Part shown: positions 1 to 7,824 of the stretch, piece by piece
Layout of the letters: the number at the start of each line of letters is the position of its first letter
How positions within the stretch are numbered: position 1 is the stretch's first letter
DNA from: SYOC01 sp964441775
Lineage (GTDB): Bacteria > Desulfobacterota > Binatia > Bin18
Direction of reading: 5' to 3'
Length of the DNA stretch: 64,000 bases
Assembly (NCBI GenBank): GCA_964441775.1
Contig: CAYTVL010000005.1
Span: 163,280-227,279, forward strand
Program-made: the position numbers and the translations under genes
The notes under the pieces: model-generated
Databases searched by the model: none
What the model was told of the DNA's origin: nothing
The model's input: the letters and a program-made list of their open reading frames with translations, nothing else

Positions 1-363
1 TGCGTCGCGGTTGTGGCGTTCCTGGGTCATCTGTATTCGCCATTTCTGGGCTTCTCCGGCGGGAAAGGGGTAGCAACTGGGCTCGGCGTGTTCCTTGGGT
101 TGGCGCCGCAAGCGATTTTGCTTTCCCTCATCTTTTTTCTCCTTGTCTTCGCGGCAAGTCGGATTGTGTCGTTGGCGTCGCTAGCGGCAGCCGGCGCCAC
201 GCCGATCCTTTTGCACGTGTGTGCTTATCCGCCATCACACGTGCTTGCCGGGTTTATCATTGCCGGGTTTATTATTGTTCGTCATCGTGAAAATATTAAC
301 CGTTTGCGCAAAGGCCAAGAGGCAAAGTTCAGCATCAAAAAGTCTTCGTCCCCTGCTGCTTAA
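1..363 (+). CDS. plsY: Glycerol-3-phosphate acyltransferase PlsY (3' part)
   Basis: This is the C-terminal part of the membrane acyltransferase that moves the acyl group from acyl-phosphate to glycerol 3-phosphate, the first step of phospholipid synthesis in most bacteria. The gene enters from the left edge, and its frame is open from base 1. The sequence shows the family motif SGGKGVATG near residue 20, hydrophobic segments that would form the last membrane helices, and a basic tail (HRENINRLRKGQE) typical of the PlsY end. About 120 of the usual 200 residues are present. It stops 266 bases before glnB and appears to be a separate transcription unit. Confidence 0.93.
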   Translation, partial: CVAVVAFLGHLYSPFLGFSGGKGVATGLGVFLGLAPQAILLSLIFFLLVFAASRIVSLASLAAAGATPILLHVCAYPPSHVLAGFIIAGFIIVRHRENINRLRKGQEAKFSIKKSSSPAA

Positions 364-463
364 AAATATGGCGGTGCATGGAAACTAGGCAGCCAGTGCG
401 AGAGAGGTAGGAGAAAAGTTGCTGTTTTTTCAGAGCAATTAAAGCAATAGACCGCTGCTGCCT

Positions 464-478
464 TGGCACTAGTCTTGC
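464..478 (+). promoter_or_regulatory. Sigma-54 (-24/-12) promoter of glnB-glnA
   Basis: The sequence TTGGCACTAGTCTTGCT matches the RpoN consensus YTGGCACG-N4-TTGCW at all core bases except the G after GGCAC. The invariant GG (465-466) and GC (477-478) are separated by exactly 10 bases. It lies about 150 bases upstream of glnB and points at it. Nitrogen-controlled sigma-54 promoters ahead of glnB/glnA are well established in proteobacteria. I found no convincing NtrC enhancer site nearby. Confidence 0.75.
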
Positions 479-629
479 TCGCTTACTCTTAAGCTGCAAA
501 CGCTACCAACGTTGAGGAGCAAAATATACCTGGCGTACGATCCCCCAGGCGCGGCGGCGGCAGCAAGTGGAGAAATCCGCTTTACAGATCGAAGGTTTTG
601 TTCTACAGAAGCCTGGGAGGTCAACCGCA

Positions 630-980
630 ATGAAGGGTGTCATGAAAAAAGTTGAGGCGATCATCAAGCCGTTTAAACTCGATGAAGTCAAAGAAAATCT
701 CAACGCTATCGGCGTACGCGGCCTCACGGTCAGTGAAGTCAAAGGGTTCGGACGCCAGAAGGGGCACACCGAATTATATCGGGGGGCCGAATACGTTGTC
801 GATTTCTTACCGAAAGTGAAACTGGAAATCATTGTCGGCGAAGATATGGTGGCGAAGGTCGTCGAAACGATCGAGAAGGCGGCGCGCACCGGTCGGATCG
901 GCGATGGGAAAATTTTCGTCACGGCCATAGACGACGTCGTGCGTATCCGCACGGGCGAACGCGGCGAGGACGCGGTCTAA
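630..980 (+). CDS. glnB: Nitrogen regulatory protein P-II
   Basis: This is the trimeric P-II signalling protein that senses 2-oxoglutarate, ATP/ADP and, through uridylylation, glutamine, and passes the signal to GlnE, NtrB and other partners. The 112-residue core is complete. The T-loop carries the uridylylation tyrosine in GHTELYRGAEYVV (Tyr51 in the usual numbering), followed by the conserved VGED and GRIGDGKIFV blocks. I chose the ATG at 630 because a GGAGG site lies 9 bases upstream; a second ATG at 642 gives the usual N-terminus. It is followed after 51 bases by glnA, which fits a glnBA operon under the sigma-54 promoter at 464-478. The uridylylation site makes GlnB or a GlnK-like protein equally possible by sequence. 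Confidence 0.95.
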   Translation: MKGVMKKVEAIIKPFKLDEVKENLNAIGVRGLTVSEVKGFGRQKGHTELYRGAEYVVDFLPKVKLEIIVGEDMVAKVVETIEKAARTGRIGDGKIFVTAIDDVVRIRTGERGEDAV

Positions 981-1031
981 TTTATCAACGCAGATGAAGA
1001 GTCGCATTTCAGTGAAGGAGGATCGTAGGGT

Positions 1032-2444
1032 ATGACCCCGAAAGACGCAGTGCGTATGGCGCGCGAACAAAATGCCGAGGCAGTAGACCTCAAATTCATG
1101 GACCTGCTCGGCACATGGCAACATTTCACCATTCCCTTGAGTGAATACGAAGAAGATATCTTCGAGGAAGGGCTCGGCTTTGATGGATCGTCGATTCGCG
1201 GGTGGCAGGCTATCAACGCCTCAGACATGTTAGTGATACCTGATCCAGCCACGGCGGTCATAGACCCATTTTGCGCGGCGCCAACCTTGAGTTTAATATG
1301 CAACATTGTTGACCCTATCACCAAAGAAGATTATACCCGCGATCCCCGCAACATCGCCCGGAAAGCCGAAGCCTACCTGCAGTCCACCGGCGTTGGTGAT
1401 GTGGCGTATTTTGGTCCAGAGCCGGAGTTTTTTATTTTTGACGATATCCGTTTCGACCAGAACTCACATGAATCGTACTATCACGTTGATTCTGTCGAAG
1501 GTGTTTGGAACTCTGGCCGAAACGAAGGCCCGAATCTCGGCTATAAACCTCGCTACAAAGAAGGCTACTTTCCAGTCCCACCCATTGACTCCCAGCAAGA
1601 CATCCGCACTGAGATGATCCAACTCATGGAGAAAGTGGGAATTCGCGTTGAGAAACATCATCACGAGGTGGCCACAGCCGGGCAAGCCGAAATCGACATG
1701 CGTTTCCTGCCGCTCGTGAAGATGGCCGATGCCCTCCAGTGGTACAAATACATTGTCAAAAACGTCGCGAGGAAACATGGCAAAACGGCGACGTTTATGC
1801 CCAAGCCGATCTTTGGCGACAACGGCTCCGGTATGCACACCCATCAATCGGTCTGGAAAGGTGAGAAGCCTTTGTTTGCGGGAGATGGATATGGCGGCAT
1901 GAGCGAATTCGCGATGCATTACATCGCCGGCATCATCACGCATGCGCCAGCTCTTTGCGCCATCGTCGCGCCGACGGCGAACTCCTACCGTCGTTTGGTG
2001 CCGGGCTTTGAGGCGCCGGTGAATTTGGCGTACTCGTCTCGGAACCGTTCGGCTGCGGTTCGCATCCCTATGTATTCCGCTAGCCCGAAGGCGAAACGTA
2101 TCGAGGTGCGCTTCCCCGATCCTTCCTGCAACGGTTATCTTGCCTTCGCCGCTATGTTGATGGCGGGTCTTGATGGCGTCGAACGCAAACTCAACCCTGG
2201 CAATCCGCTTGACAAAGACATTTATTCATTAACGCCGGAAGAACTGGAACATGTCCCCTCCGTCCCAGGCTCGCTGGAAGGCTCTCTGCAAGCACTGGAA
2301 AAAGATCACGCGTTCTTACTGAAAGGCGACGTGTTCACGGAAGACGTGATCCAAACCTGGATTGAGTACAAACGCGCCAAGGAGCTCGATCCGTTGCGCT
2401 TACGTCCGCATCCGTACGAATTCGCCCTGTACTTCGATGCGTGA
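1032..2444 (+). CDS. glnA: Type I glutamine synthetase
   Basis: This enzyme makes glutamine from glutamate, ammonia and ATP in the cytoplasm. The 470-residue length is normal for GSI-beta dodecameric enzymes. Visible landmarks are the latch GLGFDGSSIRGW (near residue 50), the ammonia/metal block GPEPEFFIFD, the ATP-site HHEVATAGQAEID, the substrate block NGSGMHTHQS and the NRSAAVRIP segment. A tyrosine in DKDIYSLTPEE matches the adenylylation site (Tyr397 of E. coli), so control by GlnE adenylylation is likely. A strong AAGGAGGAT ribosome site precedes the ATG. The gene follows glnB and ends at a clear intrinsic terminator. Confidence 0.98.
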   Translation: MTPKDAVRMAREQNAEAVDLKFMDLLGTWQHFTIPLSEYEEDIFEEGLGFDGSSIRGWQAINASDMLVIPDPATAVIDPFCAAPTLSLICNIVDPITKEDYTRDPRNIARKAEAYLQSTGVGDVAYFGPEPEFFIFDDIRFDQNSHESYYHVDSVEGVWNSGRNEGPNLGYKPRYKEGYFPVPPIDSQQDIRTEMIQLMEKVGIRVEKHHHEVATAGQAEIDMRFLPLVKMADALQWYKYIVKNVARKHGKTATFMPKPIFGDNGSGMHTHQSVWKGEKPLFAGDGYGGMSEFAMHYIAGIITHAPALCAIVAPTANSYRRLVPGFEAPVNLAYSSRNRSAAVRIPMYSASPKAKRIEVRFPDPSCNGYLAFAAMLMAGLDGVERKLNPGNPLDKDIYSLTPEELEHVPSVPGSLEGSLQALEKDHAFLLKGDVFTEDVIQTWIEYKRAKELDPLRLRPHPYEFALYFDA

Positions 2445-2472
2445 TCGTCTGCCACAGAACTGATCTCCGAGA

Positions 2473-2508
2473 GGGGGGAAGAGGAAACTCTTCCCCCCTT
2501 TTCTTTTC
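2473..2508 (+). terminator. Intrinsic terminator of glnBA
   Basis: An 11-bp perfect stem (GGGGGGAAGAG / CTCTTCCCCCC) with a GAAA tetraloop is followed at once by TTTTCTTTT. It starts 29 bases after the glnA stop codon and should end the glnBA transcript. Confidence 0.95.
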
Positions 2509-2621
2509 TAGAGGCTGGAGGTATACCTCCTCAGGCCCTTTACAGAGGAAAGAAGCGAGAGGAATTCCTACAGTGGGCCAAACGGTATCGGCTCACCTCG
2601 GCACGATAAGGAGAACGCAGT

Positions 2622-3554
2622 ATGTTGCTCGACGGGAAAGTTGCGATTGTTACAGGCGCAGGCCGCGGCATTGGGCGTGAAGAAGCGCTGTTATTAGCCA
2701 AACATGGAGCAAAAGTCGTCGTCAATGACCTCGGCGGTCATTTTGACGGCACTGGCCAAGACACGCGCCCAGCCCAACAAGTGGTTGACGAAATCAAATC
2801 CGCTGGCGGCGACGCTGTCGCCAATTATGAAAATGTCGCCGACTTCAAAGCCGCTAAGCGCATCGTGCAGTGCGCCATCGACACTTTCGGGAAACTCAAT
2901 ATCTTGGTGAACAATGCCGGTATCCTACGCGACCGCATGATCTTCAATATGGCGGAAGACGAGTGGGACGCGGTGATCGCCGTACACATGAAAGGCACGT
3001 TTAATTGTACGCGTCACGCCTGTGAATACTGGCGCGAACAACACAAACTTGGCAACATTCTCAATGGCCGCGTCATCAACACGTCCTCCGACTCCGGTTT
3101 GCTCGGCAACGTTGGTCAGCCAAACTATGGCCCTGCGAAAGCCGCCGTCGCTACACTAGCGGTGGTCGTCGATGCGGAAATGCAGAAGTATGGCGTGACC
3201 GCCAATGCGATCGCTCCGGTCGCACGCACGCGACTCACAGTGGACGCAACCCCACAAACCGCGGCGGTCATGGCCGCCAAAGAAGGCGAATTTGACATTT
3301 TTGACCCCGCCCATGTAGCGCCCTTGGTGGTGTGGCTTAGCAGCGACGACGCCGCGAGCGTCCACGGAGAGGTGTTCCGCGTCGGCGGCGGCGTCGTGTG
3401 GCTCATGCAAGGCTGGCACACCGCCGGGACGGTCAGCAAGCGAGGCATGTGGGAACCAGCAGACCTCGGCTCGCAATTGAAAGTTGAACTCGCCAAAGGC
3501 GGGACTAAAAAAGAATCCATGCAGGAAGTCTTCCGGGCGTTGAGGCAATCATAA
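2622..3554 (+). CDS. SDR-family 3-hydroxyacyl-CoA dehydrogenase / 3-oxoacyl reductase
   Basis: This is an NAD(P)-dependent short-chain dehydrogenase of 310 residues. The dinucleotide motif TGAGRGIG is at residues 11-18, NNAG follows near 101, a serine lies in NTSSDSG, and the catalytic pair is in YGPAK. The N-terminal half, with VVNDLGG after the second strand and a long insertion, resembles the dehydrogenase half of peroxisome-type multifunctional beta-oxidation enzymes more than plain FabG. A role in acyl-CoA oxidation is therefore likely, but the substrate cannot be read from sequence. A good AAGGAG site precedes the ATG. It stands alone between two terminator-like structures. Confidence 0.85.
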   Translation: MLLDGKVAIVTGAGRGIGREEALLLAKHGAKVVVNDLGGHFDGTGQDTRPAQQVVDEIKSAGGDAVANYENVADFKAAKRIVQCAIDTFGKLNILVNNAGILRDRMIFNMAEDEWDAVIAVHMKGTFNCTRHACEYWREQHKLGNILNGRVINTSSDSGLLGNVGQPNYGPAKAAVATLAVVVDAEMQKYGVTANAIAPVARTRLTVDATPQTAAVMAAKEGEFDIFDPAHVAPLVVWLSSDDAASVHGEVFRVGGGVVWLMQGWHTAGTVSKRGMWEPADLGSQLKVELAKGGTKKESMQEVFRALRQS

Positions 3555-3617
3555 CCTCCCACCCCACAGGAACATCTCCTGCGGTCTTATGGGTGGGGGG
3601 CAGGCAGACATGGATTT

Positions 3618-3671
3618 GGTGTGGGGGAGGCGGTAGTATAACCTCTCTCCACCCGCCCGTTTTTATTTTTT
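3618..3671 (+). terminator. Probable terminator after the SDR gene
   Basis: A G-rich arm (3618-3630) can pair with a C/T-rich arm (3642-3653) through about 12 pairs with wobble pairs and one bulge. A T-rich run (3660-3671) lies six bases further on. It ends just before the start codon of the next gene, so it could also attenuate that gene. Confidence 0.45.
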
Positions 3672-3682
3672 AGAAAACTATC

Positions 3683-4183
3683 GTGATTCCACAAGCGCTG
3701 TTCAACGTCCTGATTATCTGTCACGCCAACACCAGCCGCAGCATCATGGCGCACGCCTTCCTGAAAAAGCTGCTGTCGGAGCGTGATATCGACCACATTC
3801 GCGTGCGCTCCGGCGGTATCGCCATTTATGCGCGCGACAACATGATCCCCTCCCTGGATGCACGATTAGTCCTGCGAGAATACGGTATCGACCTGCGGGA
3901 CAATGACCTCGCTTCCATTGACTTAAAACGGCATCGCCATCTCATCGATCAAGCGGATCTGATTCTGGCCATGACGCAGGAGCAAAAACAGATGCTCGAC
4001 GCCTATCCGGAAGCGACGGGCAAACCCGTGTTCACGCTTAAGGAATTCGCCGGAGAACAAGGAAACATCGACGACCCCGCCATGCAAGGCGAAGAGGTGT
4101 TTCGCGCCCGCATGATTGAAATCCGCCGCTGTCTAGAAAAGTCCTTCGAGAATCTGCTAAGACTATCGCATGAACGCTTTTAA
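3683..4183 (+). CDS. Low-molecular-weight protein tyrosine phosphatase family protein
   Basis: A 166-residue cytoplasmic protein with the LMW-PTP/ArsC-like fold signature. The phosphate loop CHANTSRS (Cys13, Arg19) fits CX5R-S near the N-terminus, and a DDP motif near residue 130 supplies the general-acid aspartate. The loop differs from the common CxGNxCRSP by having T-S in place of I-C, so substrate preference is open. It could be a protein-tyrosine phosphatase or an arsenate-reductase-like enzyme. The start is GTG, close behind a T-rich stretch. It overlaps the next gene by 14 bases, which points to translational coupling with the CoA-binding protein. Confidence 0.8.
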   Translation: MIPQALFNVLIICHANTSRSIMAHAFLKKLLSERDIDHIRVRSGGIAIYARDNMIPSLDARLVLREYGIDLRDNDLASIDLKRHRHLIDQADLILAMTQEQKQMLDAYPEATGKPVFTLKEFAGEQGNIDDPAMQGEEVFRARMIEIRRCLEKSFENLLRLSHERF

Positions 4184-4586
4184 GAATCCCTCGGACGCCG
4201 TCATTCACGATATTCTTGCCAATCCCAAAACGATCGCCGTGGTCGGCTGCTCTCCAGACCCGGACCGGGACAGTCACCAAATCGCCGCGTTGCTCAAAGC
4301 CAAAGGCCACCGAGTTATTCCGGTGAATCCGACCAGTACGGAAATTCTCGGCGAACGCTGCTATACGTCCGTGCGCGACATACCAGAACCCGTAGACATG
4401 GTAGACGTTTTTCGTCGCCCGGAATTTGTGGACCAAATCGCCGGTGACGCCATTGCCGCCAAGGCGAAAATTTTGTGGCTTCAGCTTGACGTGATCAACG
4501 AAGCGGTTGCGGGTAAGGCGCAGGCCGCTGGCCTCACCGTGGTCATGGACCGCTGCCCGGCCATTGAGTATCGGCGATTGTTTTAG
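4170..4586 (+). CDS. CoA-binding domain protein (YccU type)
   Basis: A 138-residue single-domain protein with a Rossmann-like CoA-binding fold. The motif TIAVVGCSPDPDRDSHQIA near residue 20 and the C-terminal VVMDRCPAIEYRRL are hallmarks of the YccU/YneT family. Members bind CoA, but their physiological role is not settled. It starts inside the end of the phosphatase gene and ends 9 bases before the NUDIX gene, so the three are probably one operon. Confidence 0.85.
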   Translation: MNAFKNPSDAVIHDILANPKTIAVVGCSPDPDRDSHQIAALLKAKGHRVIPVNPTSTEILGERCYTSVRDIPEPVDMVDVFRRPEFVDQIAGDAIAAKAKILWLQLDVINEAVAGKAQAAGLTVVMDRCPAIEYRRLF

Positions 4587-4595
4587 TTGTGCGCC

Positions 4596-5162
4596 ATGTC
4601 AAAACGTCCGCTCCATAATCTCCAACCCTGGCAACGGCTCGACTCTGAGACGGTCTATACGTGTCGGATTTTTTCGCTGCAGAAGAATCGCAATCGTTCC
4701 CCACGCGACGGACGCGAGCACGACTTCTTTGTCTTGGAGAGTGGAGACTGGGTCAACATCATCCCGGTCACGCCGGACGATCAAGTGGTCTTGATCCACC
4801 AGTACCGACACGGGGTCGAAGAGTTTACTTTAGAAATTCCCGGCGGCATGGTCGACCCGCATGATCCGTCGCCTTTGCACGCTGCCCGCCGTGAGATGCA
4901 GGAAGAAACCGGCTACGACTCGGAGGACGTGGTTCTCCTGGGCGCTATCCACCCGAACCCCGCCATTCAAGGGAACCGCTGCCACACTTTTCTGGCGCGG
5001 AACGTCGAGAAGCGCTTCGAGCTCCAGTTCGATACGACTGAGGAGACCGAGGTCATTCTCGTCCCTCGCGTACAGCTTCCGGAATTAGTGCGCCAAGGGA
5101 AAATTACCCATGCGCTCGTCGTCACGGCATTTTACTGGTTTACTTTGTTCCAACAGTGCTGA
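4596..5162 (+). CDS. NUDIX hydrolase, probable ADP-ribose pyrophosphatase
   Basis: A 188-residue cytoplasmic hydrolase that probably splits ADP-ribose or a related nucleoside diphosphate sugar to AMP and sugar phosphate. The NUDIX box is visible as GGMVDP...AARREMQEETGY, with the catalytic REMQEETG core near residues 100-107. The upstream strand QYRHGVEEFTLEIPGG is typical of the ADPRase (NudF-like) branch. I start at the ATG at 4596; an in-frame TTG at 4587 is possible. No clear ribosome site is seen, and expression may depend on coupling to the preceding gene 9 bases away. Confidence 0.85.
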   Translation: MSKRPLHNLQPWQRLDSETVYTCRIFSLQKNRNRSPRDGREHDFFVLESGDWVNIIPVTPDDQVVLIHQYRHGVEEFTLEIPGGMVDPHDPSPLHAARREMQEETGYDSEDVVLLGAIHPNPAIQGNRCHTFLARNVEKRFELQFDTTEETEVILVPRVQLPELVRQGKITHALVVTAFYWFTLFQQC

Positions 5163-5225
5163 TGCCGCACCCCAGTCCTTCCGGTTCCAGCTCTAGTAGA
5201 CTACCACAACGAAGATGATGGGAGC

Positions 5226-5248
5226 GCGACCGTCTTGGTCGCACTTTT
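5226..5248 (+). terminator. Weak terminator-like hairpin
   Basis: A 6-bp stem GCGACC/GGTCGC with a 5-base loop is followed by ACTTTTC. It lies 63 bases after the NUDIX gene, in the space before the convergent GFA gene. The short stem and T run keep confidence low. Confidence 0.35.
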
Positions 5249-5285
5249 CGCGAGCGAGACGCCCGCGCCCCAATGTGGAGCACTA

Positions 5286-5741
5286 CTACCGTTTGTCACG
5301 AGAAGCAGCCAGCAGCGCGTGAAATTGCGCCTCGGTCGGCGCTTTTTCTATGCTGGGAAGCGCAGCACTCAAACAGTCCCAGGGCTGCGCGCTGCCGCTC
5401 CATACCTGCACGGCAGGTTGGAACTGGCTGGGCTCATCTAGACTAGCAGCCCACAGTCCTTGCAGGTCTAGGACCAGCTCCGCTTGAATAAAAAGCGGAG
5501 AGCCGCAGGCTGAACAAAATCCCCGGCTCACCACCCTGCCGCTCTCCGCTTTGATGCTGTGGTATGTGCTTTGTCCCGTGATGCTCAACGCCGTTTTCGG
5601 GACATAGAGCACAGGGCAAAAGGCCCCGCCGCTCGCTCGTTGACAATCTCGACAGTGACAATTCCAAGAGAAGGCCGGGACCGCCGCGCATTGGTAGCGA
5701 ATCGCGCCGCACGCGCAACCGCCGGTAAAGGGCACTCGCAT
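5286..5741 (-). CDS. GFA-family (CENP-V-like) zinc protein
   Basis: A 151-residue protein of the glutathione-dependent formaldehyde-activating enzyme / CENP-V fold. The zinc ligands are visible in order: GGCACGAIRY near the N-terminus, NCHCRDCQRASG near residue 30, and CSACGSPLF near residue 75. Most members are not proven formaldehyde enzymes, so no reaction is assigned. The start at 5741 has an AGGGAGGAG ribosome site 8 bases upstream. It is a single gene facing the NUDIX gene, with the porin operator region behind it. Confidence 0.85.
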   Translation of the reverse strand: MRVPFTGGCACGAIRYQCAAVPAFSWNCHCRDCQRASGGAFCPVLYVPKTALSITGQSTYHSIKAESGRVVSRGFCSACGSPLFIQAELVLDLQGLWAASLDEPSQFQPAVQVWSGSAQPWDCLSAALPSIEKAPTEAQFHALLAASRDKR

Positions 5742-5822
5742 AAGCAACACTCCTCCCTGCCCAGGTCCTTATCACTTCAAGTTGCGCAACAAAAGAGGCT
5801 GAAATTTTTGCGAAGGTGGCAC

Positions 5823-5845
5823 AGTTTGTGAATCATTCACAAACT
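5823..5845. promoter_or_regulatory. Perfect 23-bp palindrome upstream of the porin gene
   Basis: Two 11-base arms (AGTTTGTGAAT / ATTCACAAACT) flank one central base, 57 bases upstream of the porin start. It looks like a dimeric regulator site. The inner TGTGA-N5-TCACA resembles the CRP/FNR consensus, but the spacer is one base short, so a different regulator is possible. No DNA-binding regulator is encoded next to it. Confidence 0.6.
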
Positions 5846-5901
5846 CGGGAGTGAAGATTTTCTGTCTTTCCCTTCAACTATTTGAATTGACTGGAGGCGC
5901 G

Positions 5902-7206
5902 ATGCCAGTGTTCTCGGCCCGAACGTGGAGAAGGAGTTTTTGTGTCAGAACTCTGACACAAGGAGGGGTAGGACTGACACTGCTGCTGTCCTCAGTGGCT
6001 GTTTTTGCAGGCTCCAATCCTCCTCTTGCTTCACAAGATAAAGAACTTATCAAACAGTTGCTCACTCGTATTGATCAGTTAGAAGGACGCCTAGCGGAAG
6101 TAGAAGGAAAACAAGCTGCCGCTCCTCCTCCACAGTCGGCACCCCCGGCCAATACAGCAACGGCAAGTGAGGAGACTCATGAAGGAAGCCTGACTGACGA
6201 ACCGATGATGCACGGGGGCATGCTCTCGTCTTCTCCCATGTTGCAGCTCCGCGGATTTGGCGACGTCCAGTATCACACGAGCAACCGGCACGGGGATCAC
6301 AATGCCTTCACGCTAGGACAGCTCGATTTATTCATTAGCTCTCGGCTTTCCGACGAATTGAGCGTTGTCAGTGAAATGGTCGTGGAAGCAGATGAAAACA
6401 ATGCGTTTGGCTTTGACATCGAGCGGCTGTTGTTACAATATGCGCCCAGCGATCTCTTTAATATTGCCGCGGGTCGTTATCATACCGCCATTGGCTACTA
6501 TAATACGGCCTACCATCATGGCACGTGGTTCCAAACCGCTATTGGACGTCCCTTTATCTTTGCCTTCGAAGATGGAGGGGGACTTCTTCCCATTCACAAC
6601 ACCGGGGTGACTGTTTCTGGACGCATCCCCTTTTGGCGGCAACTGGGGCTACGGTACGTTGCCGAGGTAGGGAACGGACGCGATTACACGAAAGATCACG
6701 AACCAGTACAGAATGTCAATGACAACAACCACGGGAAAGCGGTCAACGTCGCGTTGTTTGCTCGGCCAGAGTGGTTACCGGGACTCCAGGGGGGCGTCTC
6801 TCTGTATCGTGACCATCCTACTCCAAAAGGCTCGCCCAAGTTTGAACAAACCATTGGGTCGGCGCACCTCGTGTATGTCACGCCCACTTTCGAATGGCTG
6901 AATGAAGGCGTCCTGATTCATCACAACCCGAGTGGATCGCACTCCACTAATACCACGGGGTTCTATACACAGCTTGCGCAACAATTTGGACTCTTTCGTC
7001 CCTATCTGCGCTATCAGTATGTGAATGCACCACAAAGCGATCCTTTGCCGCTTTTTAAGCAGGTGGGTCTGCGGCACGGCCCGTCGCTGGGCCTCCGCTA
7101 TAATTTCAGCGATTTCCTCGCGCTCAAATTACAGTACGATTACACCATCATGCGTAAAGAGTCGGCCTTCAGCCAATTCACTGTGCAAGCCGCTTTTGCA
7201 TTCTAA
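5902..7206 (+). CDS. Outer-membrane porin, phosphate-porin-like
   Basis: A 434-residue predicted trimeric beta-barrel. The N-terminus has a basic stretch and a hydrophobic segment (LTLLLSSVAVFAG) fitting a signal peptide. It is followed by a coiled-coil stretch (LIKQLLTRIDQLEGRLAEVEGKQ region) and then repeated amphipathic strands with aromatic residues, ending in a C-terminal phenylalanine (QAAFAF). This layout matches OprO/OprP-like or short-chain-amide-type porins. The start at 5902 is set by GGAGG 6-10 bases upstream. A 9-bp perfect inverted repeat (5941-5960) lies inside the first codons. A PstS-like protein gene follows after 25 bases, so phosphate or another oxyanion is a plausible but unproven substrate. 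Confidence 0.8.
   Translation: MPVFSARTWRRSFCVRTLTQGGVGLTLLLSSVAVFAGSNPPLASQDKELIKQLLTRIDQLEGRLAEVEGKQAAAPPPQSAPPANTATASEETHEGSLTDEPMMHGGMLSSSPMLQLRGFGDVQYHTSNRHGDHNAFTLGQLDLFISSRLSDELSVVSEMVVEADENNAFGFDIERLLLQYAPSDLFNIAAGRYHTAIGYYNTAYHHGTWFQTAIGRPFIFAFEDGGGLLPIHNTGVTVSGRIPFWRQLGLRYVAEVGNGRDYTKDHEPVQNVNDNNHGKAVNVALFARPEWLPGLQGGVSLYRDHPTPKGSPKFEQTIGSAHLVYVTPTFEWLNEGVLIHHNPSGSHSTNTTGFYTQLAQQFGLFRPYLRYQYVNAPQSDPLPLFKQVGLRHGPSLGLRYNFSDFLALKLQYDYTIMRKESAFSQFTVQAAFAF
5941..5960. repeat. 20-bp inverted repeat inside the start of the porin gene
   Basis: TGTGTCAGA-AC-TCTGACACA is a perfect 9-bp inverted repeat about 40 bases into the porin coding region, directly followed by AAGGAGGGG. It could be a second regulator site, or an RNA hairpin just inside the message. 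Its unit differs from the upstream palindrome at 5823-5845. Confidence 0.5.
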
Positions 7207-7231
7207 GTGGGGAGAAGGGGTGGGTAGAACA

Positions 7232-7762
7232 ATGAAGACCATATTGAAGGAGCTGTCTCTTCGGCTTTTCCTTCTGCTGCTCTGGGGGCTCCGGCTTGAA
7301 CAGGCTGAAGCGCAAACAATGTCAAGCCTTGGGGCTTCTCCGTCCGCGTCTGCGCCATTAGCCATTATCGTCAACAAGAAAAATCCGATCGACGGCGTGA
7401 GCTTCGCTGAGTTACGAGCCATTTTTCTGGCCGAGCAGGGGCATTGGTCGGATGGACACAGCATCACCTTAGTGATGCGGGACCCTGCACAACCCGAACG
7501 CGAGGCTGTACTCCGCCAGATTTACCACATGGAGGAAAGCGATCTTAATCGCCACTTCTTGCAGTTGACATTCACTGGCGCAGTGCAAACCGTTCCAAAG
7601 ATGTTATCCACCACTGTCGGGGTGCGCAAATTCGTGTTCAACGTTCCCAGCGCCATCGGCTACGTGAAGCTCACCGACGTTGATGACTCTGTCAAGGTGT
7701 TACACGTAGATGGGCACTTACCCGGTGAATCGGGTTATCCACTAGTGCTTCCTCCGCAGTGA
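7232..7762 (+). CDS. Small periplasmic PstS-like (PBP-fold) protein
   Basis: A 176-residue exported protein. It has an N-terminal signal peptide (LRLFLLLLWGL, cleavage probably near EAQA), then the domain seen in short phosphate-binding-like proteins: IVNKKNPIDGVSFAELRAIFL, the arginine-rich RDPAQPEREAVLRQIY, and SAIGYVKLTD near the end. It is about half the length of a transport PstS, and no permease or ATPase is nearby, so a sensory or binding role is more likely than import. It lies between the porin and a sensor kinase. From memory, porin, short PstS-like protein and sensor genes occur together in other proteobacteria, but I cannot verify that here. Confidence 0.75.
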   Translation: MKTILKELSLRLFLLLLWGLRLEQAEAQTMSSLGASPSASAPLAIIVNKKNPIDGVSFAELRAIFLAEQGHWSDGHSITLVMRDPAQPEREAVLRQIYHMEESDLNRHFLQLTFTGAVQTVPKMLSTTVGVRKFVFNVPSAIGYVKLTDVDDSVKVLHVDGHLPGESGYPLVLPPQ

Positions 7763-7824
7763 CACACCGCCACGGATCCCCTTCTGCCTGCCAAGATGGA
7801 GATGGAAATGCAGAAAGAACCGCG

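Noticed and set aside
419..438. TTGCT-N10-AGCAA as an NtrC enhancer site for the sigma-54 promoter
   Set aside because: It does not match the TGCACC/GGTGCA pattern of NtrC sites, and a 5-bp inverted repeat is easily found by chance.
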